A stretch of DNA of 15,329 bases from an uncultured Collinsella sp. (GCA_958372035.1 CATXML010000012.1:1-15329), one strand, 5' to 3'; counted from the first letter of the stretch, positions 1 through 7,264 are shown. Notes: generated from the sequence alone by a model not told the origin. Numbers and translations: made by a program.

Positions 1-708
1 GGCGATATTCACGGCGGCCTCGACATGCAAAAGCTGCGCGATTGGGATCTTGGGGAAAGCCTGACGAGCGACGACTATCTCATCATTGCCGGCGACTTTG
101 GCTTTCCGTGGGATTTCTCTGCCGAGGAGTGCGCCGACATCGCTTGGCTGGAGTCGCGCCCCTATACCGTGCTGTTCGTCGACGGCAACCACGAACGTTT
201 CGACCACTGGGCGGAGCGACCCATGGAGTTGTGGCACGGCGGACTGACACAGCGCCTGTCGGACACCTCGCCCATACGGCGCCTGACGCGCGGCGAGGTT
301 TTTGAACTCGACGGCTCAACGGTCTTTATCATGGGCGGCGCCACGAGCGTGGACAAGGAATACCGCATTCCGTATTCCAGCTGGTGGCCGCAGGAGTTGC
401 CGGACGAGCGCAACTTTGAGGAGGCACGGACGAAGCTCGACAGCGTGGCCTGGAAGGTCGACTACGTGGTCACCCACACCTGCTCTACGCGCATGCTTTC
501 GCCCACGCTCTATCCGGCGCCCGGCTGGAATTGCCCCGCCGTCGATCGACTTACGGCATTTTTTGACGAGTTGGAAGACCGCTTGGACTACAAGCGCTGG
601 TACTACGGGCATTTTCATCGGGATGCCAACCCGACCGAGCGCCATACCGTGCTCTACGACTGCATCGTTCGCCTGGGCGACGAACTCCAGCCTTGGGATG
701 TTGCGTAG
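1..708 (+). CDS. Metallophosphoesterase, 5'-truncated by the window edge
   Basis: This is the 3' part of a calcineurin-like metallophosphoesterase gene, encoding a hydrolase that uses two metal ions to cleave phosphoesters. The reading frame is open from base 1. The first eight codons read GDIHGGLD, which is the first metal-binding signature (GDxHG), so the first ATG inside the window (position 25) is internal and the true start lies upstream. The other family signatures follow in order: GDFG at about 91-102, GNHE at about 184-195, a THTC histidine around 471, and GHFHRD at about 607-624. All expected metal ligands are therefore present, and the visible 235 codons cover nearly the whole domain. 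The gene ends 17 bases before the convergent synthetase gene, with no hairpin terminator between them. The substrate (nucleotide, nucleic acid or protein phosphate) cannot be read from the sequence. Confidence 0.88.
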   Translation, partial: GDIHGGLDMQKLRDWDLGESLTSDDYLIIAGDFGFPWDFSAEECADIAWLESRPYTVLFVDGNHERFDHWAERPMELWHGGLTQRLSDTSPIRRLTRGEVFELDGSTVFIMGGATSVDKEYRIPYSSWWPQELPDERNFEEARTKLDSVAWKVDYVVTHTCSTRMLSPTLYPAPGWNCPAVDRLTAFFDELEDRLDYKRWYYGHFHRDANPTERHTVLYDCIVRLGDELQPWDVA

Positions 709-725
709 GGGTGGGGCGTATTTGG

Positions 726-1730
726 CTACTCGGCCGTTACAGCGATGTTCTCTCGGTGCGCGCGGATAACATCCCAGCTAAAGTGCTCGACCAGCCGCTC
801 GGCAGAGCGCGGCGTGGTGTCCGGCGCGATGCCCGTTTGCCCGGCGAGCCAGCCCAGCAGCGCTTCGGGCGTGCCAAAGCGGGCGCGGAGTTCGCCCAGG
901 TCCAGATCGCGGTCTCGTTTGGAAAGGCGGCGGCCGTCCGGTGCCATGAGCAGCGGAATATGTCCGTAGTGCGGCGTGGGCAGTCCCAACAGGTGCTGCA
1001 GATAGATCTGGCGCGGTGTGGACCCCAGCAGGTCGCATCCGCGCACGACCTCGGTGACGCCCATGGCAGCGTCGTCGACCACCACGGCTAGCTGATAGGC
1101 AAACACGCCGTCGCTGCGGCGCACCAAAAAGTCGCCGCACTCGGTGGCGAGTGCTTCGCATTGGGCGCCGTACGTGCGATCCACAAATTCGATCACGTCG
1201 TCTGCGAGGTCGTCGACGGTGGGCACGCGCAGACGTGTGGCCGGGGCGCGCAGGGCGCTGCGGCGGGCCACCTCCTCGGCCGAAAGACTTCGGCAGGCGC
1301 CACGGTAGATGGGCGTGCCGTCGCTCGCGTGCGGTGCACTCGCGGCGTGGAGCTCGGCGCGTGTGCAAAAGCAGGGATAGGTGAGGCCGGCGTCTTTCAG
1401 CCGGCGCAAGGCGCTCTCGTACAGGTCTAGGCGGTCGTGCTGGTAGTAGGGGCCTTCGTCCCACTCGAGTCCCAGCCAGGCCAGGTCGTCAATCAATTGG
1501 GCGGCAAGTTCCGGGCGCTTGCAGCGATCGTCCAGGTCCTCAATGCGTAACACGATGCTGCCGCCCTGGCTGCGGGCCGAAAGCCATGCGCACAGGCAGC
1601 TGAACACGTTGCCCAGGTGCATACGGCCCGAGGGCGACGGGGCGAAGCGCCCCACGACGGGCGCGGGAGCGGCCGGCGTCGTTGGCGCGTCGGCGGCGGT
1701 TGTTGCTATGTTGCGTGCGTTGATGTCCAT
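726..1730 (-). CDS. gluQ: Glutamyl-Q tRNA(Asp) synthetase (GluRS-like, no anticodon domain)
   Basis: GluQ-RS activates glutamate and attaches it to the queuosine base of tRNA(Asp), a tRNA modification step. From the ATG at 1730 the protein has 334 residues, against about 300 for the family and about 470-500 for GluRS. It ends after the catalytic domain, so the anticodon-binding domain is missing. Visible motifs are the HIGH-like HLGN (residues 38-41, within FAPSPSGRMHLGN), the LRIEDLD segment, and the KMSKS-like RRLSKRD (267-273). A zinc site of the form C-x-C...Y-x3-C lies at C120, C122, Y142 and C146, matching the ligand pattern of E. coli GluQ-RS. The frame stays open to a TTG at 1844, adding 38 low-conservation residues. 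I prefer 1730 because the family core starts near residue 25 and a TATACT box sits 7 bases upstream of the ATG. The gene is convergent with the metallophosphoesterase and divergent from the DUF2207 gene. Confidence 0.88.
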   Translation of the reverse strand: MDINARNIATTAADAPTTPAAPAPVVGRFAPSPSGRMHLGNVFSCLCAWLSARSQGGSIVLRIEDLDDRCKRPELAAQLIDDLAWLGLEWDEGPYYQHDRLDLYESALRRLKDAGLTYPCFCTRAELHAASAPHASDGTPIYRGACRSLSAEEVARRSALRAPATRLRVPTVDDLADDVIEFVDRTYGAQCEALATECGDFLVRRSDGVFAYQLAVVVDDAAMGVTEVVRGCDLLGSTPRQIYLQHLLGLPTPHYGHIPLLMAPDGRRLSKRDRDLDLGELRARFGTPEALLGWLAGQTGIAPDTTPRSAERLVEHFSWDVIRAHRENIAVTAE

Positions 1731-1737
1731 GCGGACG

Positions 1738-1743
1738 AGTATA
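1738..1743 (-). promoter_or_regulatory. Possible -10 box giving a leaderless gluQ transcript
   Basis: On the minus strand the hexamer TATACT ends 7 bases before the ATG at 1730. Transcription would therefore begin at or next to the A of the start codon, giving a leaderless mRNA, which is common in actinobacteria. No convincing Shine-Dalgarno sequence precedes this ATG, which fits. The expected -35 position, 17-19 bases upstream, reads roughly GTCTCC and is a poor match to TTGACA, so the call rests on the -10 alone. Confidence 0.35.
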
Positions 1744-1867
1744 GCGCGGGGCGCGGTGGGGGAGACGCTGCCGTGGCCTGCAAGTTGCTGAGGCCACACG
1801 TTGCGCGTGCCGGACCACCGGCTCGGCGCCTTAATCGTCGTCAATCAATCTAGCCCTCAAACGACAG

Positions 1868-1901
1868 AAACCCCGGCAGCTCTTCGCAACTGCCGGGGTT
1901 T
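1868..1901. terminator. Orphan terminator-like hairpin between divergent genes
   Basis: A perfect 12-bp inverted repeat, AAACCCCGGCAG (1868-1879) and CTGCCGGGGTTT (1890-1901), encloses a 10-base loop. It lies between two divergently transcribed genes and so follows no gene visible here. Read on the minus strand it is followed by a T-rich run (TTTCTGTCGTTT) and then by the upstream TTG option of gluQ. It could be an attenuator for a longer gluQ transcript, or the terminator of a lost or very small gene. Confidence 0.55.
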
Positions 1902-2239
1902 CCGCGGAAAAGGGGGGCATGATCCTCAAGCGGACGGCAAAGGGGCAAACCGTTTTCGCTCAACTGCTTTATGCCCCTCAACTGGCGGCTCAATCAGCGC
2001 ATGCCGCGCCCACACAAAGCCGCTACACCTGTGATGGAGCTATGAAGTGGTATCTATTGCCGGAGCGGGCTATGCCAAGGAGTGTCCCAGATTGCCGGCA
2101 GATAAGGAACGTCCCCAGGTGCCGGCGGCGGGCGTGACTTTTGTCCCGTTTTGACGCTCCGCTGACCTAGATGTTCGTCACATGAACTCGCAAACGTGGG
2201 ACAATGACGCTACTGGTACCACAGACAAAGGATGTGCCT
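1902..2239. other. Divergent intergenic spacer, no supported gene
   Basis: This stretch lies between the orphan hairpin and the DUF2207 start codon. Short open frames exist but have no ribosome-binding site and no recognisable protein features. The only structure I see is a degenerate direct repeat at 2085-2130: TGTCCCAGATTGCCGGC recurs as CGTCCCCAGGTGCCGGC, with GGAACGTCCCC in the second unit. This resembles the GGGGACGTTC core of the palindromes at 4551-4620. The promoter of the DUF2207 gene must lie here, but I could not identify a convincing -35/-10 pair. Confidence 0.5.
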
Positions 2240-4183
2240 ATGAACGCCCCCGTTGCCCAGCCCTGTCGGCAGCGCCGCCTGTTTGCGCGGTTCGCTTCCG
2301 TCTGCGCACTCGTCGCGCTTGCGTTGTTGCTGCTGCCTGCCGTCGCGCACGCCGACGGCTACTCTATGAGCCAAACCTATATCGGTGCCACGGTTGAGGC
2401 CGATGGCTCGCTGACCGTTGTCGAGGGACGCCAGTTCGATTTCGACGATGACATTAACGGCGTGTATTGGGATATCAATACAGGCTCTAACCAGCAAGGC
2501 GGCTCGGTGGTCGTCAATGTGCTGAGCGTCGAGGAAGACGACACTGCGTTTAACAAGGTCGACAGCGCAAATAAAGGCGACGACGGCGTTTACACGGTGG
2601 AGCAGTCCGACGACGGCGTAAAGATTAAGGTGTTCAGCCCTCACGAAAGCGGCGACAGCGCAATCTACTACGTGAGTTATTCCATGACCGGTGCGGTTAT
2701 GAACTGGGCCGATACCGCCGAGCTCTACTGGAAATTTGTGGGTGACGGCTGGTCTGCGGACTCCGATGACGTCGAGATGGAAGTCTACTTTGCAAATGCC
2801 GCTGCCGGGACGGCTGCCGTCAAGGGCGATAACTTCCGCGCATGGGGCCACGGCCCGCTGACGGGCGACGTGTCGCTCGATGCGGACGAGCCCATGGTCA
2901 CCTATACCATTCCCTGCGTGCATGAGGGCGAATTCGCCGAGGCACGCATCGCCTTCCCCAGCGACTGGGTGCCGCAGCTTGCCGTCTCGGGCGAAAAGCG
3001 CATGTCGACGATTCTGAGCGAAGAGAAGGAATGGGCCGACGAGGCCAACGCTCGCCGCGCTCACGCTCGCATGATTGCCAATGCGCTTGCCGTGCTAAGT
3101 GTTGTCGCGGCGGTGGCCTTTACCGGCACAATCGTTGTGCTCAAGCTGCGCCGCCGCAAGCCCAAGCCGCTTTTCCAGGACGAATATTTCCGCGATGTGC
3201 CTTCGGCCGACCATCCCGCCGTGCTTTCGGCCCTCATGAGCTGGAACGAGGTGCCCGATCAGGCATATATCGCCACGCTCATGAAGCTCACCGACGACCG
3301 TGTGATCAAGCTGGAACAGGCGACCGTGACCAAGGCCAAGAAGGGTCTGTTGGGGCGCGAAAAAGAAGAGCAGACGTATCGCGTGACGGTGAGTGATGTG
3401 GGCTGGAAGTCGGCCAAGGGCATTGACCGCATGGTGCTCAAGGTCTTCTTTGCCGGTGCTAAGCCCGACGAGAACGGTGATCGCTCGCGCACGTTTGACG
3501 AGCTGCAGCACTACGTTAAGCAGCACGCTACGCCCGTGGGCGACAAACTCGAGGACTATCAGAACACCGTTAAGGGCAAGCTGGCCGATAGCGAGTACGT
3601 TGCCTCGGACGGCATTGTCGCAATGGTGTTTTGTCTGGTTCTTGGTATCCTGATCGCCTTTGTTCCCGTGGGATCCATCTTCTTTACCGACGGCGCACAG
3701 GCGAACATTATCGCCGCGGTTATCTCGGTGCCGATTGTGCTGGTGGGTATTGGCGTGGGCCTTACGTTCCGCCGCTTTACGCCGGAGGGCGCCGAGGTGG
3801 CGGCTCGCTGCAAGGCGCTCAAGCATTGGCTCGAGGACTTTACGCGTCTGAAGGAGGCCGTCCCCAGCGACCTGATCTTGTGGAACAAACTGCTGGTGAT
3901 GGGCGTTGCCCTGGGCGTTTCGAAAGAAGTGCTGCGACAGCTGGCCGAGGCCGTGCCTGCGGACCTGCGCAACAGCGACGATTTCTACGACAACTACCCC
4001 TGCTACTGGTGGTATTACCATCACTACGGCAACGAGTCCCCGCTCGATTCGTTCAACGATGTGTACCACGAGACCATCCACGAGCTGGCTTCGAGTTCCG
4101 ATAGTTCGAGCGGCGGCAGCGGCGGCGGCTTTTCCGGTGGCGGCGGTGGCGGCGTCGGCGGAGGCGGCGGCGGAACGTTCTAG
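2240..4183 (+). CDS. DUF2207 family exported/membrane protein with Gly-rich C-terminus
   Basis: This is a predicted membrane protein of the DUF2207 family; its biochemical role is unknown. The 647-residue product begins with an Arg-rich n-region and a hydrophobic core (residues about 18-37) ending AHA/DG, a typical signal peptide. An extracellular all-beta-looking domain (about 40-260) starts with the family pattern GSLTVVEGRQFDFDDDINGV. A transmembrane helix (about 280-302) and a basic stop sequence (RRRKPKP) follow. Next come a cytoplasmic region, a pair of helices (about 459-481 and 489-509), and the DUF2207 C-terminal signature RRFTPEGAEVAARCKALKHW...LLVMGVALGV. The tail is SSDSSSGGSGGG plus almost uninterrupted glycine to the final TF, common in this family. 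The frame opens at 2204, but I chose the ATG at 2240 because AAAGGATG lies just upstream and the signal peptide then starts normally. The gene stands alone and is closed by its own terminator. Confidence 0.87.
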   Translation: MNAPVAQPCRQRRLFARFASVCALVALALLLLPAVAHADGYSMSQTYIGATVEADGSLTVVEGRQFDFDDDINGVYWDINTGSNQQGGSVVVNVLSVEEDDTAFNKVDSANKGDDGVYTVEQSDDGVKIKVFSPHESGDSAIYYVSYSMTGAVMNWADTAELYWKFVGDGWSADSDDVEMEVYFANAAAGTAAVKGDNFRAWGHGPLTGDVSLDADEPMVTYTIPCVHEGEFAEARIAFPSDWVPQLAVSGEKRMSTILSEEKEWADEANARRAHARMIANALAVLSVVAAVAFTGTIVVLKLRRRKPKPLFQDEYFRDVPSADHPAVLSALMSWNEVPDQAYIATLMKLTDDRVIKLEQATVTKAKKGLLGREKEEQTYRVTVSDVGWKSAKGIDRMVLKVFFAGAKPDENGDRSRTFDELQHYVKQHATPVGDKLEDYQNTVKGKLADSEYVASDGIVAMVFCLVLGILIAFVPVGSIFFTDGAQANIIAAVISVPIVLVGIGVGLTFRRFTPEGAEVAARCKALKHWLEDFTRLKEAVPSDLILWNKLLVMGVALGVSKEVLRQLAEAVPADLRNSDDFYDNYPCYWWYYHHYGNESPLDSFNDVYHETIHELASSSDSSSGGSGGGFSGGGGGGVGGGGGGTF

Positions 4184-4197
4184 CGAGCGCTTGCTTT

Positions 4198-4246
4198 GGG
4201 GTGGATCTTTCTGGGCGGTTGCCAGGGAAGATTCATCCCATTTTTG
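4198..4246 (+). terminator. Rho-independent terminator of the DUF2207 gene
   Basis: GGGGTGGATCTT (4198-4209) pairs with AAGATTCATCCC (4228-4239) through 12 pairs, two of them G-U. An inner CTGG/CCAG stem (4211-4214 with 4222-4225) extends the helix. The run ATTTTT follows immediately at 4240. It begins 14 bases after the DUF2207 stop codon. Confidence 0.72.
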
Positions 4247-4296
4247 TGCATCGAAACGGGTCAAACTTTCCGCTGAGGACCTTCGCACAAGGGGCA

Positions 4297-4526
4297 GTGG
4301 ACAAAAAATACCAAATATGAGTACTGTTGCTGCGTTGGTCACATATGTTTGCACATAATAATGGGCTCCTAATGAGAGTACTCCTCGTTAGGAGCCCATT
4401 TTATTGAACATTTGGGGAGTTACGTCAGCTCGTGCAGCTGGTCGTCATGCCTATAAGCATCAAAAATGCCCCGAATCGCTGCTACTAAAAAGGTAACAGT
4501 ACTCATATTTGATGTATTTTGACCAC
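4297..4526. repeat. Inverted-repeat-bounded element of about 230 bp (MITE-like candidate)
   Basis: The outer ends form an imperfect inverted repeat of about 32 bases. The innermost part is exact: CAAATATGAGTACTGTT (4312-4328) and its reverse complement AACAGTACTCATATTTG (4495-4511). The outer 15 bases on each side match at 11 positions, ending in GTGG (4297-4300) and CCAC (4523-4526). The interior is more A+T-rich than its surroundings, carries no reading frame of interest, and contains a perfect terminator hairpin (4360-4400). Terminal inverted repeats, small size and absence of a gene suggest a non-autonomous mobile element. I see no clear target-site duplication, so a regulatory palindrome pair remains possible. 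Confidence 0.5.
4360..4406. terminator. Strong bidirectional terminator hairpin inside the inverted-repeat element
   Basis: AATGGGCTCCTAA (4360-4372) and TTAGGAGCCCATT (4388-4400) form a perfect 13-bp stem around a 15-base loop, followed by TTTATT on the plus strand. The minus-strand exit, TTATTATGTGC, is also T-rich. It would stop transcripts arriving both from the DUF2207 gene and from the acetyltransferase gene, whose 3' end is at 4636. Confidence 0.75.
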
Positions 4527-4550
4527 GGCTATCTACAAACCCCCTAGGCC

Positions 4551-4620
4551 ACTCATTGGGGACAGACTTAAATGACTAGTTGTTGGGGATCAGTCATTGG
4601 GGACGTTCTTAAATGACTAG
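4551..4620. repeat. Two tandem REP-like palindromic units with GGGGAC core
   Basis: Two 29-base units, 4551-4579 and 4592-4620, agree at 25 positions and are separated by 12 bases. Each has the layout A(C/G)TCATT - GGGGAC(AGAC or GTTC) - TTAAATGACTAG. The second has perfect 7-base inverted arms, AGTCATT (4592-4598) and AATGACT (4612-4618); the first has one arm mismatch. The spacer repeats TTGGGGAT. Such GGGGAC palindromes resemble intergenic repeats associated with REP-associated tyrosine transposases (RAYT, Y1_Tnp). No such transposase is encoded in the window. Confidence 0.6.
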
Positions 4621-4635
4621 GTGTGGCTGCTTGGG

Positions 4636-5277
4636 CTAGGCTGTTAGGTCGAGTTCGTAGAGAAAGCTTTCGCGCGGCATGTCGTGACGACGCTCTTCGC
4701 GGTTGGCGCGGTGCGTGGCCGTGCGCTTAAAGCCGTGCAACTCGTAGAACTTCCACGAGCAGTTGGAGTCGGTGTACAGGTGCGCCCTTGTCGCCCCGCG
4801 CGAGGACAGGTACGAGACCGCGGCATCGAGCAACACTGAGCCTACACCCAGGCCGTGGACATCGGGATCGACGGCGAGCAGCGTGACTTCGTTGTCGTGC
4901 GGCAACGGGCTGCTCTCGAGCAGGCGGTTGTTGGTTCGGATGGTTGCGCGCACAAACGAGAGATACTCGGCGCAGACATCGGGCTCCAGCTCGCGCATCT
5001 GCGAAAGCAGCGCGCGTTCGGTATCCATCCAGTGTTCCTTAACGGTGGCGCCGGAACTCTGTCCCGCGCGCGCGAGCGCAATGCCACGCGCCTGACCGTC
5101 GATTACGGCAACCTGCGAAAACGTCGATGACGAAAGGCAATGGGCGAGGTCGCACGCGGCCTCGAGGCGGTTGTACTCATCGTTATCCGAATTGTTATGC
5201 CAAAGCTGCTGCAGAATCAGCGCGATGGCGTCGAAGTCTTCGGTATCAAACGGTCGGTAGAGAACCCGCGAGACCAT
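4636..5277 (-). CDS. GNAT-family N-acetyltransferase
   Basis: The product (213 residues) is a GCN5-related acetyltransferase, which would move an acetyl group from acetyl-CoA to an amine; the substrate cannot be read. The acetyl-CoA binding motif is clear: VTLLAVDPDVHGLGVGSVLL (residues 131-150), with HGLGVG where the family consensus is Q/R-x-x-G-x-G/A. The following helix and the C-terminal motif B region FYELHGFKRT (177-186) are also typical. The N-terminal half (to about residue 125) is variable and probably forms the substrate side. The ATG at 5277 is supported by AAAGAGG five or six bases upstream. The gene stands alone, divergent from purH, and its 3' end runs into the REP-like repeats and the bidirectional terminator region. 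Confidence 0.85.
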   Translation of the reverse strand: MVSRVLYRPFDTEDFDAIALILQQLWHNNSDNDEYNRLEAACDLAHCLSSSTFSQVAVIDGQARGIALARAGQSSGATVKEHWMDTERALLSQMRELEPDVCAEYLSFVRATIRTNNRLLESSPLPHDNEVTLLAVDPDVHGLGVGSVLLDAAVSYLSSRGATRAHLYTDSNCSWKFYELHGFKRTATHRANREERRHDMPRESFLYELDLTA

Positions 5278-5554
5278 GGTGCCTCTTTCTTTTGCGGATG
5301 CATATCGAGCACAGTTCTACCACGCTATTGGCATCTAATTATGGTGCCCCTGTGTTCCATGAACTCACCGTGCCCGGTGCCGTGCCCATCCCCTCTGCTC
5401 GCAAACTTTTTCTGCACATGCGCCCGTTGCGGGGTGCATCGATGCGCTCGATGCGCTACATTGAATCAGTATTTTCAATGCCGCTGCGCGAGCGCTGCAG
5501 ATCGACGTATCACCGACTCACAGAGCACGGCGGCGTACCAGACAGGAGGACTGC
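5278..5554. other. Divergent spacer upstream of purH with a small hairpin
   Basis: This 277-base region must carry the promoters of both the acetyltransferase gene and purH. I see a hairpin CATTGAA (5459-5465) / TTCAATG (5474-5480) with an 8-base loop, and directly before it a 9-base tandem duplication of TCGATGCGC (about 5440-5457). Either could be an operator. I looked for a ZTP or purine riboswitch and found no convincing match. No open frame here has coding character. Confidence 0.4.
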
Positions 5555-7162
5555 ATGGGATCTGATGTGAAGATCGCGCGCGCGTTGATCTCGGTTACCG
5601 ATAAGACGGGCGTCGTCGATTTCGCACGGACGCTGGTCGATGACTTTGGCGTCGAGATCATCTCTACGGGCGGCACGGCTCGTGCCATCGAGGACGCGGG
5701 CGTTCCCGTAACCCCCATCGAGGAGTTCACGGGCTATCCCGAGATGATGGACGGCCGCGTTAAGACCCTGCACCCCAAGGTTCACGGCGCGCTGCTGGCC
5801 CGCCGCGATTCCGAGCAGCACATGCAGGAGGCCGCCCAGCACGGCATTAAGCTGATCGACCTGGTCGTCGTCAACCTGTACGAGTTCGAGAAGACCGTCG
5901 CCAACCCCGAGGTCACCTTCGCGGATGCCATCGAGCACATCGACATCGGTGGCCCCTCCATGTTGCGCTCTGCCGCCAAGAACGCCGCGAGCGTTACCGT
6001 CATCTCCGACCCGGCCGACTATGATGCCGTCCTGGCCGAGATGCGCGAGACCGGTGGCTGCACCACGCTTGCCACCCGTCGTCGCCTGCAGGTGAAGGTC
6101 TACCAGACCACCGCCGCCTACGACACGGCTATCTCCCGTTGGCTTGCCGCCCAGGCAAGCGACGTGGCGGACACCTCTGCCAAGCTCGAGATTTCGCTGG
6201 AGAAGGTCGACGACCTGCGCTATGGTGAGAATCCTCAGCAAAAGGCTACGGTCTACCGCTTTGCCGAGGGCTGCGAGAACACCGCGAGCTCTCAGTTCCC
6301 GCTTGTGGGCTCCGAGCAGATCCAGGGCAAGCCGCTCAGCTACAACAACTATCTGGACGCCGATGCCGCCTGGAACCTGGTCCGCGAGTTCGACGAGCCG
6401 GCCTGCGTGATCCTCAAGCATCAGAACCCCTGCGGTTCCGCCGTTGCCGAGGGCATCACGGCCGCCTACGACCGCGCTTTCGCCTGCGATCCCAAGAGCG
6501 CCTTCGGCGGCATCATCGCCTGCAACCGCGAGGTTCCCTTTGAGCTGGTTGAGCACTTTGCCGATCAGAACAAGCAGTTCGTCGAGGTCATCATCGCCCC
6601 GGGCTACACCGCCGAGGCGCTCGAGCGCATGGCCAAGCGCCCCAACCTGCGCGTGCTGGCTACCGGCGGCGTGGACCACGGTGCCCAAGTGGAGCTGCGC
6701 TCCATCGACGGCGGCATGCTGGTGCAGGAAGTCGACCACGTGACCGAGGATCCCGCGACCTTTACGTTCCCCACCGACCGCAAGCCCACCGATGCCGAAA
6801 TGGCCGAGCTCGAGTTTGCCTGGAAGGTCTGCAAGGGCGTCAAGTCCAATGCTATCCTGGTCTCCAAGGGCAAGGCCGGCATTGGCATGGGCCCGGGTCA
6901 GCCTAACCGCGTTGACTCTGCACTGCTTGCCTGCGAGCGTGCCGAGGACTTCTGCGAGCGCGAGGGCGTGGAGAAGGGCGGCTTTGCTTGCGCAAGCGAC
7001 GCGTTCTTCCCGTTCCGCGACAACGTCGACGTGCTTGCCGCGCACGGCGTGACCTGCATCATCCAGCCCGGCGGCTCCAAGCGTGACGACGAGAGCATCC
7101 AGGCCTGCAACGAGCATGGTATTGCGATGGTCTTCACCGGAGCCAGGCATTTTAGGCACTAG
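5555..7162 (+). CDS. purH: Bifunctional AICAR transformylase / IMP cyclohydrolase
   Basis: PurH carries out the last two steps of IMP synthesis: formylation of AICAR using 10-formyltetrahydrofolate, then ring closure of FAICAR to IMP. The 535-residue length is normal. The N-terminal MGS-like cyclohydrolase domain shows [10 protein letters not shown] (10-19), [14 protein letters not shown] (37-50) and [18 protein letters not shown] (67-84). The transformylase domain shows LRYGENPQQ (221-229), [12 protein letters not shown] (262-273), the catalytic KH within KHQNPCG (288-294), [13 protein letters not shown] (312-324), the KGVKSNAI segment (427-434), [10 protein letters not shown] (447-456) and the C-terminal ending TGARHFRH. 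All key residues are present. The ATG at 5555 is preceded by a strong AGGAGG six bases away. No other purine gene adjoins it, so it appears monocistronic. Its stop codon runs directly into a structured element. Confidence 0.97.
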   Translation: MGSDVKIARALISVTDKTGVVDFARTLVDDFGVEIISTGGTARAIEDAGVPVTPIEEFTGYPEMMDGRVKTLHPKVHGALLARRDSEQHMQEAAQHGIKLIDLVVVNLYEFEKTVANPEVTFADAIEHIDIGGPSMLRSAAKNAASVTVISDPADYDAVLAEMRETGGCTTLATRRRLQVKVYQTTAAYDTAISRWLAAQASDVADTSAKLEISLEKVDDLRYGENPQQKATVYRFAEGCENTASSQFPLVGSEQIQGKPLSYNNYLDADAAWNLVREFDEPACVILKHQNPCGSAVAEGITAAYDRAFACDPKSAFGGIIACNREVPFELVEHFADQNKQFVEVIIAPGYTAEALERMAKRPNLRVLATGGVDHGAQVELRSIDGGMLVQEVDHVTEDPATFTFPTDRKPTDAEMAELEFAWKVCKGVKSNAILVSKGKAGIGMGPGQPNRVDSALLACERAEDFCEREGVEKGGFACASDAFFPFRDNVDVLAAHGVTCIIQPGGSKRDDESIQACNEHGIAMVFTGARHFRH

Positions 7163-7264
7163 AGGCTTTCCCAAGCACCCGACCTTGCCCCTCAAACCGT
7201 CGCTTGCGTACATTTAGTACGCGGCGCTCCTCTTTCGGGGCAATCTCGGGCACTTGGAAAACCC
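7163..7264 (+). repeat. Structured 3'-flanking element, copy 1 (after purH)
   Basis: One base after the purH stop, an approximately 100-base multi-stem hairpin begins. Outer stem: GGCTTTCCCAAG (7164-7175) with CTTGGAAAACCC (7253-7264), 10 of 12 paired. A CA/CA internal loop follows. Second stem: CCCGA (7178-7182) with TCGGG (7246-7250). A CC/TC internal loop follows. Third stem: TTGCCCC (7185-7191) with GGGGCAA (7237-7243). A large internal loop has TCAAACCGT on the left and CTCCTCTTTC (7227-7236) on the right. Apical stem: GCGTAC (7206-7211) with GTACGC (7217-7222). The same architecture with different stem bases follows pcrA (15125-15225). No U-run follows, so it is not a classical terminator. 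Whether RNA or DNA carries the function is unknown. Confidence 0.75.

Noticed and set aside
25..708. ATG at 25 as the metallophosphoesterase start
   Set aside because: The GDIHGG metal-binding motif lies upstream in the same frame, so the gene begins outside the window.
726..1844. Full-length glutamyl-tRNA synthetase
   Set aside because: The protein ends right after the KMSKS-like region, has no anticodon-binding domain, and has the C-x-C...Y-x3-C zinc pattern of GluQ-RS.
1919..2137. Small plus-strand gene in the divergent spacer
   Set aside because: It has no ribosome-binding site, a composition unlike its neighbours, and overlaps degenerate repeats.
3095..4354. Long minus-strand open frame across the DUF2207 gene
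   Set aside because: It is the antisense shadow of a G+C-rich gene, with low-complexity Ala/His-rich translation and no family features.
4297..4620. CRISPR array
   Set aside because: The repeats are few, imperfect, palindromic and not separated by regular unique spacers, and no cas gene is present.
5278..5554. ZTP (pfl) or purine riboswitch upstream of purH
   Set aside because: The conserved core sequences of these riboswitches could not be found; only a small hairpin and a short duplication are present.
5510..7213. 567-codon minus-strand open frame opposite purH
   Set aside because: The purH protein is unmistakable on the other strand; the antisense translation shows only Gly/Val/Leu-rich shadow sequence.
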